A stretch of 35,601 bases of DNA from Butyricicoccus sp. (GTDB lineage Bacteria > Bacillota > Clostridia > Oscillospirales > Oscillospiraceae): the NCBI GenBank assembly GCA_023664105.1, contig JAMPGF010000005.1, forward strand, positions 1 to 35,601, read 5' to 3'. The notes beneath the pieces are model-generated. The model was not told the DNA's origin and did not search any database. It was given only the letters and a program-made list of their open reading frames with translations. Shown here piece by piece: positions 1 to 7,480 of this stretch. Position 1 is the first letter of the stretch. Each line of letters begins with the position of its first letter. The translations under genes and the position numbers were made by a program.

Positions 1-1
1 C

Positions 2-1354
2 ATCGCCCACCAGTTTGTCGGTCTTGTGATGATCCCCAACTGCGACAAGAACGTACCGGGCCTTCTCATGGCCGCGGCGCGGGTGAACGTGCCCACCATC
101 TTCTGCTCCGGCGGCGCCATGCTGGCGGGGCACCTCAAGGACGGGCGGCGCACCTGCCTCAGCCACATGTTCGAGGCCGTGGGCGCGTACCACGCGGGCA
201 CGCTGGACGAAGCGGGCGTGGACGACTACACCGAGAACGCCTGCCCCAGCTGCGGCTCCTGCTCGGGCATGTACACCGCAAACTCCATGAACTGCCTGAC
301 CGAGGCCCTGGGCATGGCCCTGCCCGGCAACGGCACCGTCCCCGCGCCCTACTCGGCGAGAATTCGCCTGGCAAAGCGCACGGGCATGAAGATCATGGAG
401 CTGATTGAAAAGGATATCCGCCCGCGCGACATCATGACCGAGGCGGCCTTCCACAACGCCGAGACCGTTGACATGGCCCTTGGCTGCTCGACCAACACCA
501 TGCTGCACCTGCCCGCCATAGCCCACGAGGCCGGCGTGACCATCGACCTTGACCGCGCCAACGGGATAAGCGCGCGCACGCCGAACCTCTGCCACCTCGC
601 CCCGGCGGGGGACACCTTCATGGAGGACCTCGACCGCGCCGGCGGCGTTTACGCCGTGATGAAGGAGCTGACGAGGAAAAACCTGCTGGACACCTCCCTC
701 ATCACTGCCACGGGCAAAACCGTGGCCGAGAACCTGGCGGACGTTAAAAATCTCGACACCGAGATTATCCGTCCCATCGAAAACCCCTACTCCGAAAACG
801 GCGGCATCGCCGTGCTGCGCGGCAACCTGGCCCCCGACGGCTGCGTAGTAAAGCAGTCCGCCGTGGCGCCGGAGATGATGCGGCACGAGGGCCCCGCCCG
901 TGTGTTCGACAGCGAGGAGGACGCCATCGCCGCCATCTACGCCGGGAAGATTGTCGCCGGGGACGTGGTGGTGATCCGCTACGAGGGCCCGAAGGGCGGC
1001 CCCGGTATGCGCGAGATGCTCAACCCCACCTCCGCGATCTGCGGCATGGGCCTGGGCGAGAGCGTGGCGCTCATCACCGACGGGCGCTTCTCCGGAGCTA
1101 CCCGCGGCGCGTCCATCGGCCACGTCAGCCCCGAGGCGGCTTCCGGCGGCAATATCGGGCTGGTGCATGGGGGCGACCTTATCGCCATCGACATACCCAA
1201 GTGCAAAATCGAGCTGAAGGTGTCAGACGATGAGCTGGCCAAGCGGCGCGCGGCGTGGGCCTGCCCGCCGCCGAAGGTGACGACGGGGTACCTGGCGCGC
1301 TACGCGAAAATGGTAAGCTCCGCGGACAAAGGAGCAATACTGGAAGTCAAATAA
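2..1354 (+). CDS. ilvD: Dihydroxy-acid dehydratase, 5' end missing
   Basis: IlvD dehydrates 2,3-dihydroxy-isovalerate and 2,3-dihydroxy-3-methylvalerate to the 2-keto acids that become valine, leucine and isoleucine. The reading frame is open from base 2 (IAHQFVGLV...), so the gene begins outside the window; roughly the first 100 of about 555 residues are missing, and the internal ATG at base 26 is not the true start. Family hallmarks are visible: the PNCDKNVPG cysteine, the [16 protein letters not shown] cysteine cluster associated with the iron-sulfur centre, [17 protein letters not shown], and [20 protein letters not shown] near the C terminus. It ends with TAA at 1354. The next gene starts 95 bp downstream on the same strand with no terminator seen between, so ilvD, the DUF815 ATPase and ilvA are probably co-transcribed. 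Confidence 0.96.
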   Translation: MAHQFVGLVMIPNCDKNVPGLLMAAARVNVPTIFCSGGAMLAGHLKDGRRTCLSHMFEAVGAYHAGTLDEAGVDDYTENACPSCGSCSGMYTANSMNCLTEALGMALPGNGTVPAPYSARIRLAKRTGMKIMELIEKDIRPRDIMTEAAFHNAETVDMALGCSTNTMLHLPAIAHEAGVTIDLDRANGISARTPNLCHLAPAGDTFMEDLDRAGGVYAVMKELTRKNLLDTSLITATGKTVAENLADVKNLDTEIIRPIENPYSENGGIAVLRGNLAPDGCVVKQSAVAPEMMRHEGPARVFDSEEDAIAAIYAGKIVAGDVVVIRYEGPKGGPGMREMLNPTSAICGMGLGESVALITDGRFSGATRGASIGHVSPEAASGGNIGLVHGGDLIAIDIPKCKIELKVSDDELAKRRAAWACPPPKVTTGYLARYAKMVSSADKGAILEVK

Positions 1355-1449
1355 GTTGCCTATGGCCACTTATTTGAGACAAAGCTGTTCGCGCCTCCAC
1401 GCGAAGCCCAGCGTCAGCGGGTTCGCGTGGGATAAGGAGGAGCAGCGAA

Positions 1450-2835
1450 ATGAGCGAGCTTTCGGCTTTAGCCGGAAGCGAGGGATATGGAGATTGCGAC
1501 GACATGTACAGAGAAATATCCGCTCTGCTGCTGTACGGGGAGCTGGGAGAGGACTCGATCCTCTCCCGCCTCGGCGGCATCTTCCGGCGCTGGGAGGCCG
1601 GAGACGGCGACGCCCTGGAGCTGCGGCGGGAAATACACCTGCAAATCAAGCGGCTGCTTGACCTCGCCACGGCCTACGGCTTTGACGGGAACCTGTGGCT
1701 GAATTACCTGACGTACGTCATTCTCACCAACGAAAACTCCTTCAGCCTGACCTGCGAGGGCCGCGGCGCGATGCCCGGCGGCACGGTAAACGAGCTGGCG
1801 CGGCAGGACTTTGATGTCTTTCTGCGCCTGATGCGCTACGACTTCGGCCCCATCGAGAAGGATCTTGGCATCGACTGCTTCACGCTCATACAAAACTACA
1901 CCGCCATCCCCAAGCGCGAGAGCATGTATAACCGCAACGCGGGCCGCCTCGTGCGCGAGATGAGCGCGAAGCTGGCCGGCGCGCGGGACGCGGACGAGGC
2001 TTTCGAGCTGGTGACCGGCTTCTACCGCGACCACGGCGTGGGCGACTTCGCCTTCAGCCGCGCCTTCCGTCTGGGCGGCAGCGGGGACGACCTGCGTCTC
2101 GTGCCCATAAACAACATCGAAAACGTCTCCCTCGGCGGCATCGTCGGCTACGCGGAGCAAAAGCGCGAGCTTATCGCCAACACCGAGGCCTTCATCGCCG
2201 GGCGCGGCGCGAACAACGTGCTGCTCTACGGCGACAGCGGAACCGGCAAATCCACCAGCGTCAAGGCCCTTATCAACGATTACTTCGACAGCGGCCTGCG
2301 CATGATCGAGATTTACAAGCACCAGTTCCGCGACCTCGGCGGCGTGATTGCGCGAATCAAAAACCGCAGCTACCGCTTTATAATCTTCATCGACGACCTG
2401 TCCTTTGAGGAGCACGAGATCGAATACAAGTTCCTCAAGGCGGTTATCGAGGGCGGCGTGGAGACGCGGCCGGAGAATATGCTCATTTACGCCACGTCCA
2501 ACCGCCGGCACCTCATCCGCGAGAGCTGGAAGGACAGAAACGACATGGAGCACTCCGGCGACCTGCACCGCTCCGACACCGTGGAGGAAAAGCTGTCCCT
2601 CGCGCAGCGCTTCGGTCTGGCGATATGCTATTCCACCCCCGGCAGGGCACACTACCACGAGATAGTCCGCGCCCTCGCCGCGCAGCAGCTTAACGTGGAA
2701 ATCGACGACGCCCAGCTCATCGCCGGGGCCAACACCTGGGAGATCCGCCACGGCGGCGTGTCGGGCAGAACGGCTCAGCAATACATAAGCCATCTGGCGG
2801 GCAGACCGTCGGATAATACCGGCACGGAGGAATGA
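1450..2835 (+). CDS. DUF815-family AAA+ ATPase
   Basis: This is a 461-residue predicted cytosolic ATPase of the DUF815 family (a branch of AAA+ proteins); no substrate or biological role is established that I know of. The first 230 or so residues form an unassigned helical region. A Walker A motif GDSGTGKS lies at about residues 261-268 and a Walker B-like FIIFIDDLSF at about 310-320. The stretch after it (ATSNRRHLI, then HSGDLHRSDTVEEKLSLAQRFGL) is the characteristic DUF815 region. The ATG is preceded by AAGGAGG at a good distance. It lies between ilvD and ilvA and its stop is only 5 bp before the preferred ilvA start, so translation of the two may be coupled. The family call is firm; any link to amino acid synthesis rests on position alone. 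Confidence 0.9.
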   Translation: MSELSALAGSEGYGDCDDMYREISALLLYGELGEDSILSRLGGIFRRWEAGDGDALELRREIHLQIKRLLDLATAYGFDGNLWLNYLTYVILTNENSFSLTCEGRGAMPGGTVNELARQDFDVFLRLMRYDFGPIEKDLGIDCFTLIQNYTAIPKRESMYNRNAGRLVREMSAKLAGARDADEAFELVTGFYRDHGVGDFAFSRAFRLGGSGDDLRLVPINNIENVSLGGIVGYAEQKRELIANTEAFIAGRGANNVLLYGDSGTGKSTSVKALINDYFDSGLRMIEIYKHQFRDLGGVIARIKNRSYRFIIFIDDLSFEEHEIEYKFLKAVIEGGVETRPENMLIYATSNRRHLIRESWKDRNDMEHSGDLHRSDTVEEKLSLAQRFGLAICYSTPGRAHYHEIVRALAAQQLNVEIDDAQLIAGANTWEIRHGGVSGRTAQQYISHLAGRPSDNTGTEE

Positions 2836-2840
2836 ACGCC

Positions 2841-4037
2841 ATGCTCACACTTGACAGAATTTACCACGCCGCCTTTGTTCTGCGCGAGGTAGCACGCAAA
2901 ACCGACCTTATCTACGCGCCCCGCCTGAGCGGCGAGTGCGAGATGCACCTGAAAACCGAAAACCTCCAGCTCACCGGAAGCTTCAAGATCCGCGGCGCGT
3001 ACTACAAGATAAGCCAGCTCTCCGCCGGGCAGAAAGCCGCGGGCATCATCGCGTGCAGCGCCGGGAACCACGCCCAGGGCGTGGCCCTGGCCGCGACGAG
3101 GATGGGCGCGAAAAGCATCGTGTGCATGCCCGACGGCGCTCCCATAAGCAAGGTCGAGGCCACAAAGCGCCTCGGCGCGCAGGTCTGCCTCGTGCCCGGC
3201 GCCTATGACGATGCCTACGCACACGCCATAAAACTCCAGCAGGAGACTGGCGCGACCTTCATCCACCCCTTCGACGACGAGGAGGTCATAGCCGGGCAGG
3301 GCACCATCGGTCTGGAGATACTCGACCAGCTCCCCGACGTGGACGCGGTCATCGTGCCCGTGGGCGGCGGCGGGCTTATATCCGGCGTGGCCACGGCGAT
3401 AAAAATGCTGCGCCCCGACGTGAAGGTCTACGGCGTGCAGGCCGAGAAGGCCGCCAGCATGGCCGGCAGCCGCGCGGCCGGAGAGCAGATCACCCTTGAC
3501 AGCGTGGACACCTTTGCCGACGGCATCGCGGTCAAGCACCCCGGCGACAACACCTTTGAGATTTGCCAGAAATACGTCGACGAGGTCGTCACCGTCACCG
3601 AGGACGAGATCGCCGCGGCGATACTCTCGCTTATCGAGAACCAGAAGCTCATTGCCGAGGGTGCGGGCGCGGTGAGCGTGGCAGCGGCGCTCTTTAGAAA
3701 GCTGCCGCTGTCCGGGAAAAAGGTCGCCTGCCTCATCTCCGGCGGCAACATCGACGTGAACATCCTCTCCCGCGTGATAACCCGCGGCCTCATCACCAGC
3801 GGGCGCAACGCGCGCTTGCAGATAGCCCTTGAGGACAAGCCCGGACAGCTGCTGGGCGTCAGCCGGATAATATCCGAGTGCGGCGGCAACGTCATAAGCG
3901 TGGACTACGGCGCGTCCGACCCGAACATGGCCATAGCCAGCTGCTTCCTCAACATCGGTATGGAGACCCGCGGCTTCGACCAGATCCAGGAAATCCGCCA
4001 GGCACTGACCAGGGCGGGGTTCAAGATTGTCAACTGA
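2841..4037 (+). CDS. ilvA: Threonine ammonia-lyase (threonine dehydratase)
   Basis: This PLP enzyme deaminates L-threonine to 2-oxobutyrate, the first step toward isoleucine, or a catabolic step in the TdcB-like forms. The PLP lysine sits in GSFKIRGAYYK (about residue 49), followed by CSAGNHAQGVA and the glycine loop VGGGGLISG. The C terminus (from about residue 325, ALEDKPGQLLGVSRIISECGGN) is a single ACT-like regulatory domain, which suits an allosterically controlled enzyme of about 400 residues. There are two possible starts. ATG 2832 overlaps the previous stop as ATGA but has a GGAGG only one base away. ATG 2841 has GGAGG at 10 bases, so I prefer it. A strong terminator follows immediately. 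Next to ilvD an isoleucine role is the natural reading, but the short single-ACT form does not exclude a catabolic role. Confidence 0.94.
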   Translation: MLTLDRIYHAAFVLREVARKTDLIYAPRLSGECEMHLKTENLQLTGSFKIRGAYYKISQLSAGQKAAGIIACSAGNHAQGVALAATRMGAKSIVCMPDGAPISKVEATKRLGAQVCLVPGAYDDAYAHAIKLQQETGATFIHPFDDEEVIAGQGTIGLEILDQLPDVDAVIVPVGGGGLISGVATAIKMLRPDVKVYGVQAEKAASMAGSRAAGEQITLDSVDTFADGIAVKHPGDNTFEICQKYVDEVVTVTEDEIAAAILSLIENQKLIAEGAGAVSVAAALFRKLPLSGKKVACLISGGNIDVNILSRVITRGLITSGRNARLQIALEDKPGQLLGVSRIISECGGNVISVDYGASDPNMAIASCFLNIGMETRGFDQIQEIRQALTRAGFKIVN

Positions 4038-4045
4038 TACAAAAA

Positions 4046-4075
4046 CCCCGGCGTCTGGAAAGACGCCGGGGTTTT
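4046..4075. terminator. Bidirectional intrinsic terminator after ilvA
   Basis: An 11-bp perfect stem (CCCCGGCGTCT, bases 4046-4056, with 4061-4071) closes a GGAA tetraloop. It is followed by T's on the + strand and preceded by a run of A's, so it works in both directions. It separates the ilv group from the convergent radical SAM gene ending at 4081. Confidence 0.93.
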
Positions 4076-4080
4076 GCGTT

Positions 4081-4962
4081 TCAGTTTTTCCCTGGCACAA
4101 AATCATGCAAATCGTAGGGCTCGTAGACCACTTCGCGGTATTTGTCCACGTCCAGCATGACTCCCGTCCAGTCGGAGTGAATGTCGCCGTTCTGCTTGAC
4201 GACGATATCATAGAGCACATCGTAGTCCGTCCCGTCACGGTTGACAGGCATGGTGCTGTAGGGCAGGGTCTTGTGGTAGGATATCTCGGGCCCCTCGCTG
4301 CCGAAGCTGTAGTTGCAGCGGATGCGGCAGCCGCTCGCCGTGGAGCAGGGGGCGATGGCGCTGAGCATTTTAAATATGGGGTCACCGGACTCGTCGTAGA
4401 GGTTCTCCGGCGTGGTTTGGGTGTAGTCCGAGCGGAACTGTATGGGCAATCCGATGCCGTGGAAGCGCGCGATGAAGCCGCGCAGCTGATGCTCGTCACA
4501 GTCTCCGAACAGCACACAGTTTATGCGCGCGGGCACGCGCAGGCGTGCAAAAAGCTCGTCGCCGCTTTCGACCACGTATTTTTTCAGGTGGCGCGAGACG
4601 TTCACGCAGGTGATTTTCCCGCTGTTGACATTGAGGAAGTCCACGACCTCGTCGGCCGTGTGCTGCTTCATAACCGGCAGCGTAGTGTTTATAAAGATCC
4701 TGTGTCTGGCGGGGATGAGATCCAGCATCTTTTGCAGGGACGGCAAATCCGCCAGCGGCTCGCCGCCTGTGAAAACAAAGTCGCACTCCGGCGTTATGGC
4801 GTCAAGGATGCGTATGCTCCGGCATATCTTCTCCGCGCTGAAGCCGGCGGTGTTTTCGTATTCCTGCTTGTTTATGCAGAAGGGGCAGCGGTTGCCGCAG
4901 TCGTAGGGAACGAAAACCGTGACCGTCGCCCCGCCCTGTCTGGTCATATATGGATTGCTCAT
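4081..4962 (-). CDS. Radical SAM protein of unassigned function
   Basis: This predicted radical S-adenosylmethionine enzyme has 293 residues from the start chosen here. The cluster-binding CxxxCxxC motif is C22-GNR-C26-PF-C29, and FTGGEPL is the usual GGEP-type SAM contact. Further cysteines near the C terminus (CSTASGCRIRC) could bind a second cluster or substrate (inference). I do not recognise the subfamily. The frame is open up to a TTG at 5052, but that TTG is the first half of a good -35 box (TTGACT, 17-bp spacer, TAAATT), so it should lie upstream of the transcript. ATG 4962 is preceded by GAGAGG 11 bases away and is the likely start. The sequence becomes markedly richer in A/T just upstream of this start. 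Confidence 0.82.
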   Translation of the reverse strand: MSNPYMTRQGGATVTVFVPYDCGNRCPFCINKQEYENTAGFSAEKICRSIRILDAITPECDFVFTGGEPLADLPSLQKMLDLIPARHRIFINTTLPVMKQHTADEVVDFLNVNSGKITCVNVSRHLKKYVVESGDELFARLRVPARINCVLFGDCDEHQLRGFIARFHGIGLPIQFRSDYTQTTPENLYDESGDPIFKMLSAIAPCSTASGCRIRCNYSFGSEGPEISYHKTLPYSTMPVNRDGTDYDVLYDIVVKQNGDIHSDWTGVMLDVDKYREVVYEPYDLHDFVPGKN

Positions 4963-5023
4963 CTGATAATGTACCTCTCCCGGTTTGATCCTGATATCAT
5001 ACCGAATCTGTTCACGATTTAAT

Positions 5024-5052
5024 AATTTACCATCAATTCGGTCAATAGTCAA
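5024..5052 (-). promoter_or_regulatory. Sigma-A-like promoter of the radical SAM gene
   Basis: On the minus strand, TTGACT (5047-5052) and TAAATT (5024-5029) are separated by exactly 17 bp. The predicted transcript starts near 5017, giving a leader of about 55 nt before ATG 4962. Confidence 0.6.
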
Positions 5053-5172
5053 GAGAGCGGGAAAAGAACCCCAATTACCTTTTGTGTTGATAAATGCTTG
5101 GAACGGAAATTTTTCGTCGAAATGACTGAACGAGCAGTTACCCGATATGGATGACTGCTCGCTGAATGGAAT

Positions 5173-5526
5173 TTATTGATTCCATTCATATTCTGACTGC
5201 CAGCCGTCTGGAATATCCGTAACGTCTACTTCTCTATGTAACATAGCCGCATCATGAGGGAGAGCTGTCACAATCCATTCGGCAGAGGAATACCCTTTAC
5301 ATTCATATACTTTATAATCTTTATTTCCGTCTACAATGCCGATTTGTTTTCCACGGTCACCATAAGCAGATAAAGCACCATAAGGGACATAGGTTCTATC
5401 ACCCCATACAATAGCTGCATAGTCATTGCCAACTTCAGTAGTCATATCTTCTATGCTTCCTTGAGAGCAAGAGCACAGAGAGAAAGCTAAAGCAACGATC
5501 ACAAATATGGAAAATATCTTTTTCAT
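5173..5526 (-). CDS. Small predicted lipoprotein, function unknown
   Basis: This 117-residue exported lipoprotein has a lysine start (MKKIF), a hydrophobic core and a lipobox ending at cysteine (FSLCSC). The mature part includes AAIVWGDRTYVPYGALS, DRGKQIGIVDGNKDYKVYECKGYSSAEWIV and a C-terminal VTDIPDGWQSEYEWN. I recall similar short lipoproteins in low-GC Lachnospiraceae, but I know of no established function. The frame also has a TTG seven codons upstream (5547). ATG 5526 is preferred because AGAGGA precedes it at a suitable distance and it gives a normal signal peptide. Codon use and base composition are much richer in A/T than in all neighbouring genes, suggesting recent acquisition (inference). 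Confidence 0.82.
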   Translation of the reverse strand: MKKIFSIFVIVALAFSLCSCSQGSIEDMTTEVGNDYAAIVWGDRTYVPYGALSAYGDRGKQIGIVDGNKDYKVYECKGYSSAEWIVTALPHDAAMLHREVDVTDIPDGWQSEYEWNQ

Positions 5527-5584
5527 TCCTATACCATCCTCTTTCAATCAAATTCCGGTTTGTTCACTTTTTACATTTCACTTT

Positions 5585-5593
5585 ATCATATCA
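5585..5593 (-). promoter_or_regulatory. Possible extended -10 promoter of the lipoprotein gene
   Basis: On the minus strand, TGATATGAT fits an extended -10 element (TGn plus TATGAT). No convincing -35 box is visible. The predicted start would leave a leader of about 50 nt before ATG 5526. Confidence 0.35.
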
Positions 5594-5721
5594 AATTGCT
5601 TTTGGCAAGGTTTTTGGTGAAATTGCCATAGGATTCTTTCATCAACACGAAAGGTAAAAGGGACGGAAAAGATAAAAAATAAACATGGGGAAACAGGCAG
5701 TTTTTCAGCGCAGCGGCCTGT

Positions 5722-6003
5722 TCAGCGGGTGTGCTCGTTGAGAATCCCGCGCAGGGCCTCCATGGAGCTGGAGTGCGAGCGCACCACAACCGCCCCGCCG
5801 CCGCGCGTCTCGCTCAGGGCGCAGCGCAGCATCTTGTGCGACATCGTGCCCGTGAACAGCACCAGCAGATCCGGACTGCCTATCTTGCTTTTCAGCCCGC
5901 TTTTCATCTGCGTGAACACCTTCGCCCGGCATTTGTACTGCTCGCACAGGTCCATATACTGCCGCACCATGCGGTCGTTTCCTCCCACTATCACAACGCT
6001 CAT
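5722..6003 (-). CDS. DUF2325 domain protein
   Basis: This is a 93-residue cytosolic protein that consists entirely of a DUF2325 domain. Visible family features are the N-terminal beta strand and loop VVIVGGNDRM, the middle block CRAKVFTQMKSGLKSKIGSPDLLVLFTGTMSHKM, and the end VVVRSHSSSMEALRGIL. The fold looks Rossmann-like, but no activity is established that I know of. The ATG at 6003 has AAAGGAG eight bases upstream. The gene has its own near-consensus promoter overlapping the end of the upstream membrane-protein gene, and a leader with two hairpins, so it is probably regulated separately from its neighbours. Confidence 0.88.
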   Translation of the reverse strand: MSVVIVGGNDRMVRQYMDLCEQYKCRAKVFTQMKSGLKSKIGSPDLLVLFTGTMSHKMLRCALSETRGGGAVVVRSHSSSMEALRGILNEHTR

Positions 6004-6020
6004 GCCAATTCTCCTTTCAC

Positions 6021-6076
6021 GCGGTTAGGGTTCTCTAACCGCCCGTCGAAAATTTACCGCCGTGGTTAGAGACGGC
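6021..6076 (-). promoter_or_regulatory. Paired hairpins in the leader of the DUF2325 gene
   Basis: The first dyad, GCGGTTAG (6021-6028) with CTAACCGC (6035-6042), has a perfect 8-bp stem and 6-base loop just upstream of the ribosome binding site. The second, GCCGT (6059-6063) with ACGGC (6072-6076), carries GGTTAGAG in its loop, and the complementary CTCTAACC occurs in the first dyad. The sites lie downstream of the predicted transcription start, so they could act as an operator or as RNA structure. The regulator is unknown. Confidence 0.5.
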
Positions 6077-6103
6077 AAATTAGAGGTGCTTAACTATGCG
6101 CCC

Positions 6104-6132
6104 ATTGTAGCATGATTTTCCGCTCAAGTCAA
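6104..6132 (-). promoter_or_regulatory. Near-consensus promoter of the DUF2325 gene
   Basis: On the minus strand, TTGACT (6127-6132) and TACAAT (6104-6109) lie 17 bp apart. The -35 box falls at the very end of the upstream gene, immediately next to its stop codon (6124-6126). The predicted start is near 6097. Confidence 0.8.
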
Positions 6133-6852
6133 TCTTTTTTCCCGGCAGAATGGGAAATACAGCGCGCACCACACCAGCGCGAGCATGGGCAGGTAGCCCA
6201 GGAGATAGCCGGGGTTTCCCAGCAGCGCGGCAAACCACTCCAGCGGCGAGCCCGCGGCGGGCGCGAGCAGGAACATGTAATTGGCGCTGAAGCGCCGGTC
6301 GAATACATACACCGGCAGGGCCAGGCACAGCAGGATGAGCAGGCAGCGCGGCAGGCGCCCGACGCTGGGGCGGATGTCCCCGCCGAGGGTCTGCATGAGC
6401 GGGTAGACGACTATCAGCAGGTGCACAGTGAAGCCAACGATGCTGTGGAAGCTGAAGGCCGCGCAGGCGGTCCAGTCGGGGAAGAGTATGGCGAACAGCG
6501 CGCCCGGCATACATGTGCTGTATATAAAATCGCCCAGGGTTTCGTTCGGGCGTATGCTGTGGGCGAGGGTGAAGAACACCGCGAGGCCGCACAGGTGCAG
6601 GGGGAGGTAGTAGACGCTGAACACGCCCTGTATCATGAGGTTGGCGTCCTTGAGGATTTCGCACAGCAGCACGGCAAGCCCTACGCCCAGGCGCATACGC
6701 GCGCGGGCGCGCGCGGGCAGACGTCGGTAGGTAAGGCACAGCGCCGTGCCCGCGGCGAGGCAGATGGCCAGCCAGCAGATGTGGTCGCGAGCGTATAGTT
6801 GGAAGCCCGCGCCCGGTGGGAGGAGAGACGCGGGAGTGAAGAAGTCGTTCAT
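6124..6852 (-). CDS. YwaF-like integral membrane protein (TIGR02206 type)
   Basis: This is a 242-residue membrane protein with about six or seven hydrophobic segments, for example HICWLAICLAAGTALCL, MRLGVGLAVLLCEIL, YYLPLHLCGLAVFFTLA, CLLILLCLALPVYVF and LLGYLPMLALVWCALYF. The block LMIQGVFSVYYLPLHLCGLAVF and the NPGYLLGYLPM segment resemble the YwaF/TP0381 family of uncharacterised membrane proteins. The frame stays open further upstream to 7035, but that extension runs through non-coding hairpin sequence. ATG 6852 gives the natural N terminus (MNDFFTPASLL) and has GGAG about nine bases upstream. The function is unknown. It is divergent from the lysine-riboswitch unit. Confidence 0.8.
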   Translation of the reverse strand: MNDFFTPASLLPPGAGFQLYARDHICWLAICLAAGTALCLTYRRLPARARARMRLGVGLAVLLCEILKDANLMIQGVFSVYYLPLHLCGLAVFFTLAHSIRPNETLGDFIYSTCMPGALFAILFPDWTACAAFSFHSIVGFTVHLLIVVYPLMQTLGGDIRPSVGRLPRCLLILLCLALPVYVFDRRFSANYMFLLAPAAGSPLEWFAALLGNPGYLLGYLPMLALVWCALYFPFCREKRLT

Positions 6853-7080
6853 AAGGAATGTCTCCGGTTTTTGGGAAAAAATTAAAAGTTTCGTCAACCT
6901 TTTCAAAGGCTGCGGAGTCCAGAGGCAGAGCTTCTGGTCGCGGCCCGCGGGCCGCAATAGTTTCCGTTTTATTATACTCCCAACCCCCACAAAAAATCCA
7001 GAATAAGGTATGCCCCGGCGGCAAAAATATTGCAAAGCGCATAAAAAGCTGAAAAAATGAATAAAATGTTAATTTTCCTG
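6853..7080. other. Non-coding stretch with three short hairpins and a TATAAT
   Basis: No gene is seen here. Three dyads follow one another: CCTTTTCAAAGG (about 6898-6909), CCAGAG...CTTCTGG (about 6919-6937), and the perfect 16-base palindrome GCGGCCCGCGGGCCGC (6940-6955). A minus-strand TATAAT (complement of 6971-6976) could be the -10 box of the YwaF-like gene, but the -35 is poor. The rest is AT-rich up to the riboswitch promoter. The run of hairpins resembles dispersed intergenic repeats I recall from gut Clostridia, but other copies cannot be checked in this window. Confidence 0.5.
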
Positions 7081-7109
7081 TTGACAAGAGGGCGTATAGT
7101 AAATATAAT
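7081..7109 (+). promoter_or_regulatory. Consensus sigma-A promoter of the lysine-riboswitch unit
   Basis: TTGACA (7081-7086) and TATAAT (7104-7109) both match consensus and are exactly 17 bp apart. The predicted transcript starts about 7116, shortly before the aptamer. Confidence 0.93.
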
Positions 7110-7133
7110 AATTGCGTCAATTGAACAAGGCAT

Positions 7134-7456
7134 GATAGAGGCGCGGCAACCATCAGTAGCTTCCGGAGACACGGCAGGAACCGTGGAGGCGAAAGGGGTC
7201 AGCCGCCGAAGGGTCCCGCTCTTTCCTGGGCGCGGGATTTCCTGGGCCGCCGGACAATATCCGGCGGACTGTCGCAGTAGAACCTGTGTTCATAAGCGAA
7301 AGCGTTGTCTGGGCGAGGGATTTTTTCGTCGGGCAAGGCAAATTTTCGCAGAAATACTTTGTGTATTTCAAGAAAATTTAACGCAGCCCGGTGGAAAAAT
7401 ATCCGTCCAGGCGGCGTTGGCGCTTGTGAATGCAGGTTCTGAAGCGGAGAGCTGTC
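7134..7456 (+). ncRNA. Lysine riboswitch (L box) aptamer with very long P5
   Basis: The conserved lysine-aptamer blocks occur in order: GATAGAGGCGC (7134-7144), AGTA with GGAA of the P2 loop-E region, GAAAGGGG (7191-7198), GCCGCCGAAGG (7202-7212), CCTGGG (7241-7246), ACTGTC (7268-7273) and GGAGAG (7446-7451). P1 can form from GATAG (7134-7138) with CTGTC (7452-7456), P3 from TCCCGC with GCGGGA, and P4 from 7247-7254 with 7260-7267. Where the short P5 hairpin is expected, the RNA folds into a hairpin of about 160 nt (7279-7440), so the aptamer is almost twice its usual length. In known members lysine binding stabilises P1 and favours a downstream terminator. Such a terminator is present at 7481-7523, so an OFF switch for the transporter gene is inferred. 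Confidence 0.88.
7279..7440 (+). repeat. Long imperfect inverted repeat forming the P5 extension
   Basis: The outer 20 bases (7279-7298) pair completely with 7421-7440: 17 Watson-Crick and three G-U pairs. Inner blocks continue the helix: 7307-7315 with 7404-7412, 7327-7334 with 7386-7393, 7340-7347 with 7372-7379, and the apical stem 7351-7357 with 7363-7369. AGTA (7276-7279) opposite GAA (7441-7443) at the base resembles a loop-E motif. The G-U pairs suggest the structure matters as RNA, though a decayed palindromic insertion is also possible. Confidence 0.85.
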
Positions 7457-7480
7457 AGTGGCTGCCATAGCTTCGGTTTG

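Noticed and set aside
5047-5052. TTG as start codon of the radical SAM gene
   Set aside because: TTGACT here is the -35 box of a well-spaced promoter and no ribosome binding site precedes it. ATG 4962 is better supported.
5053-5175. Read-through of the lipoprotein stop into the radical SAM frame
   Set aside because: The two frames are in register with 40 open codons between them, but there is no start, no homology and a promoter lies inside. Chance openness in AT-rich DNA is sufficient.
5586-5947. Small minus-strand frames overlapping the DUF2325 gene
   Set aside because: They lie in other frames of a well-recognised gene, or in AT-rich spacer, without ribosome binding sites.
7279-7440. Mobile element (MITE) in the leader
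   Set aside because: No target-site duplication is visible. The palindrome sits exactly at the P5 position with aptamer elements on both sides and G-U pairs in the stem. Not fully excluded; a genome search for other copies would settle it.
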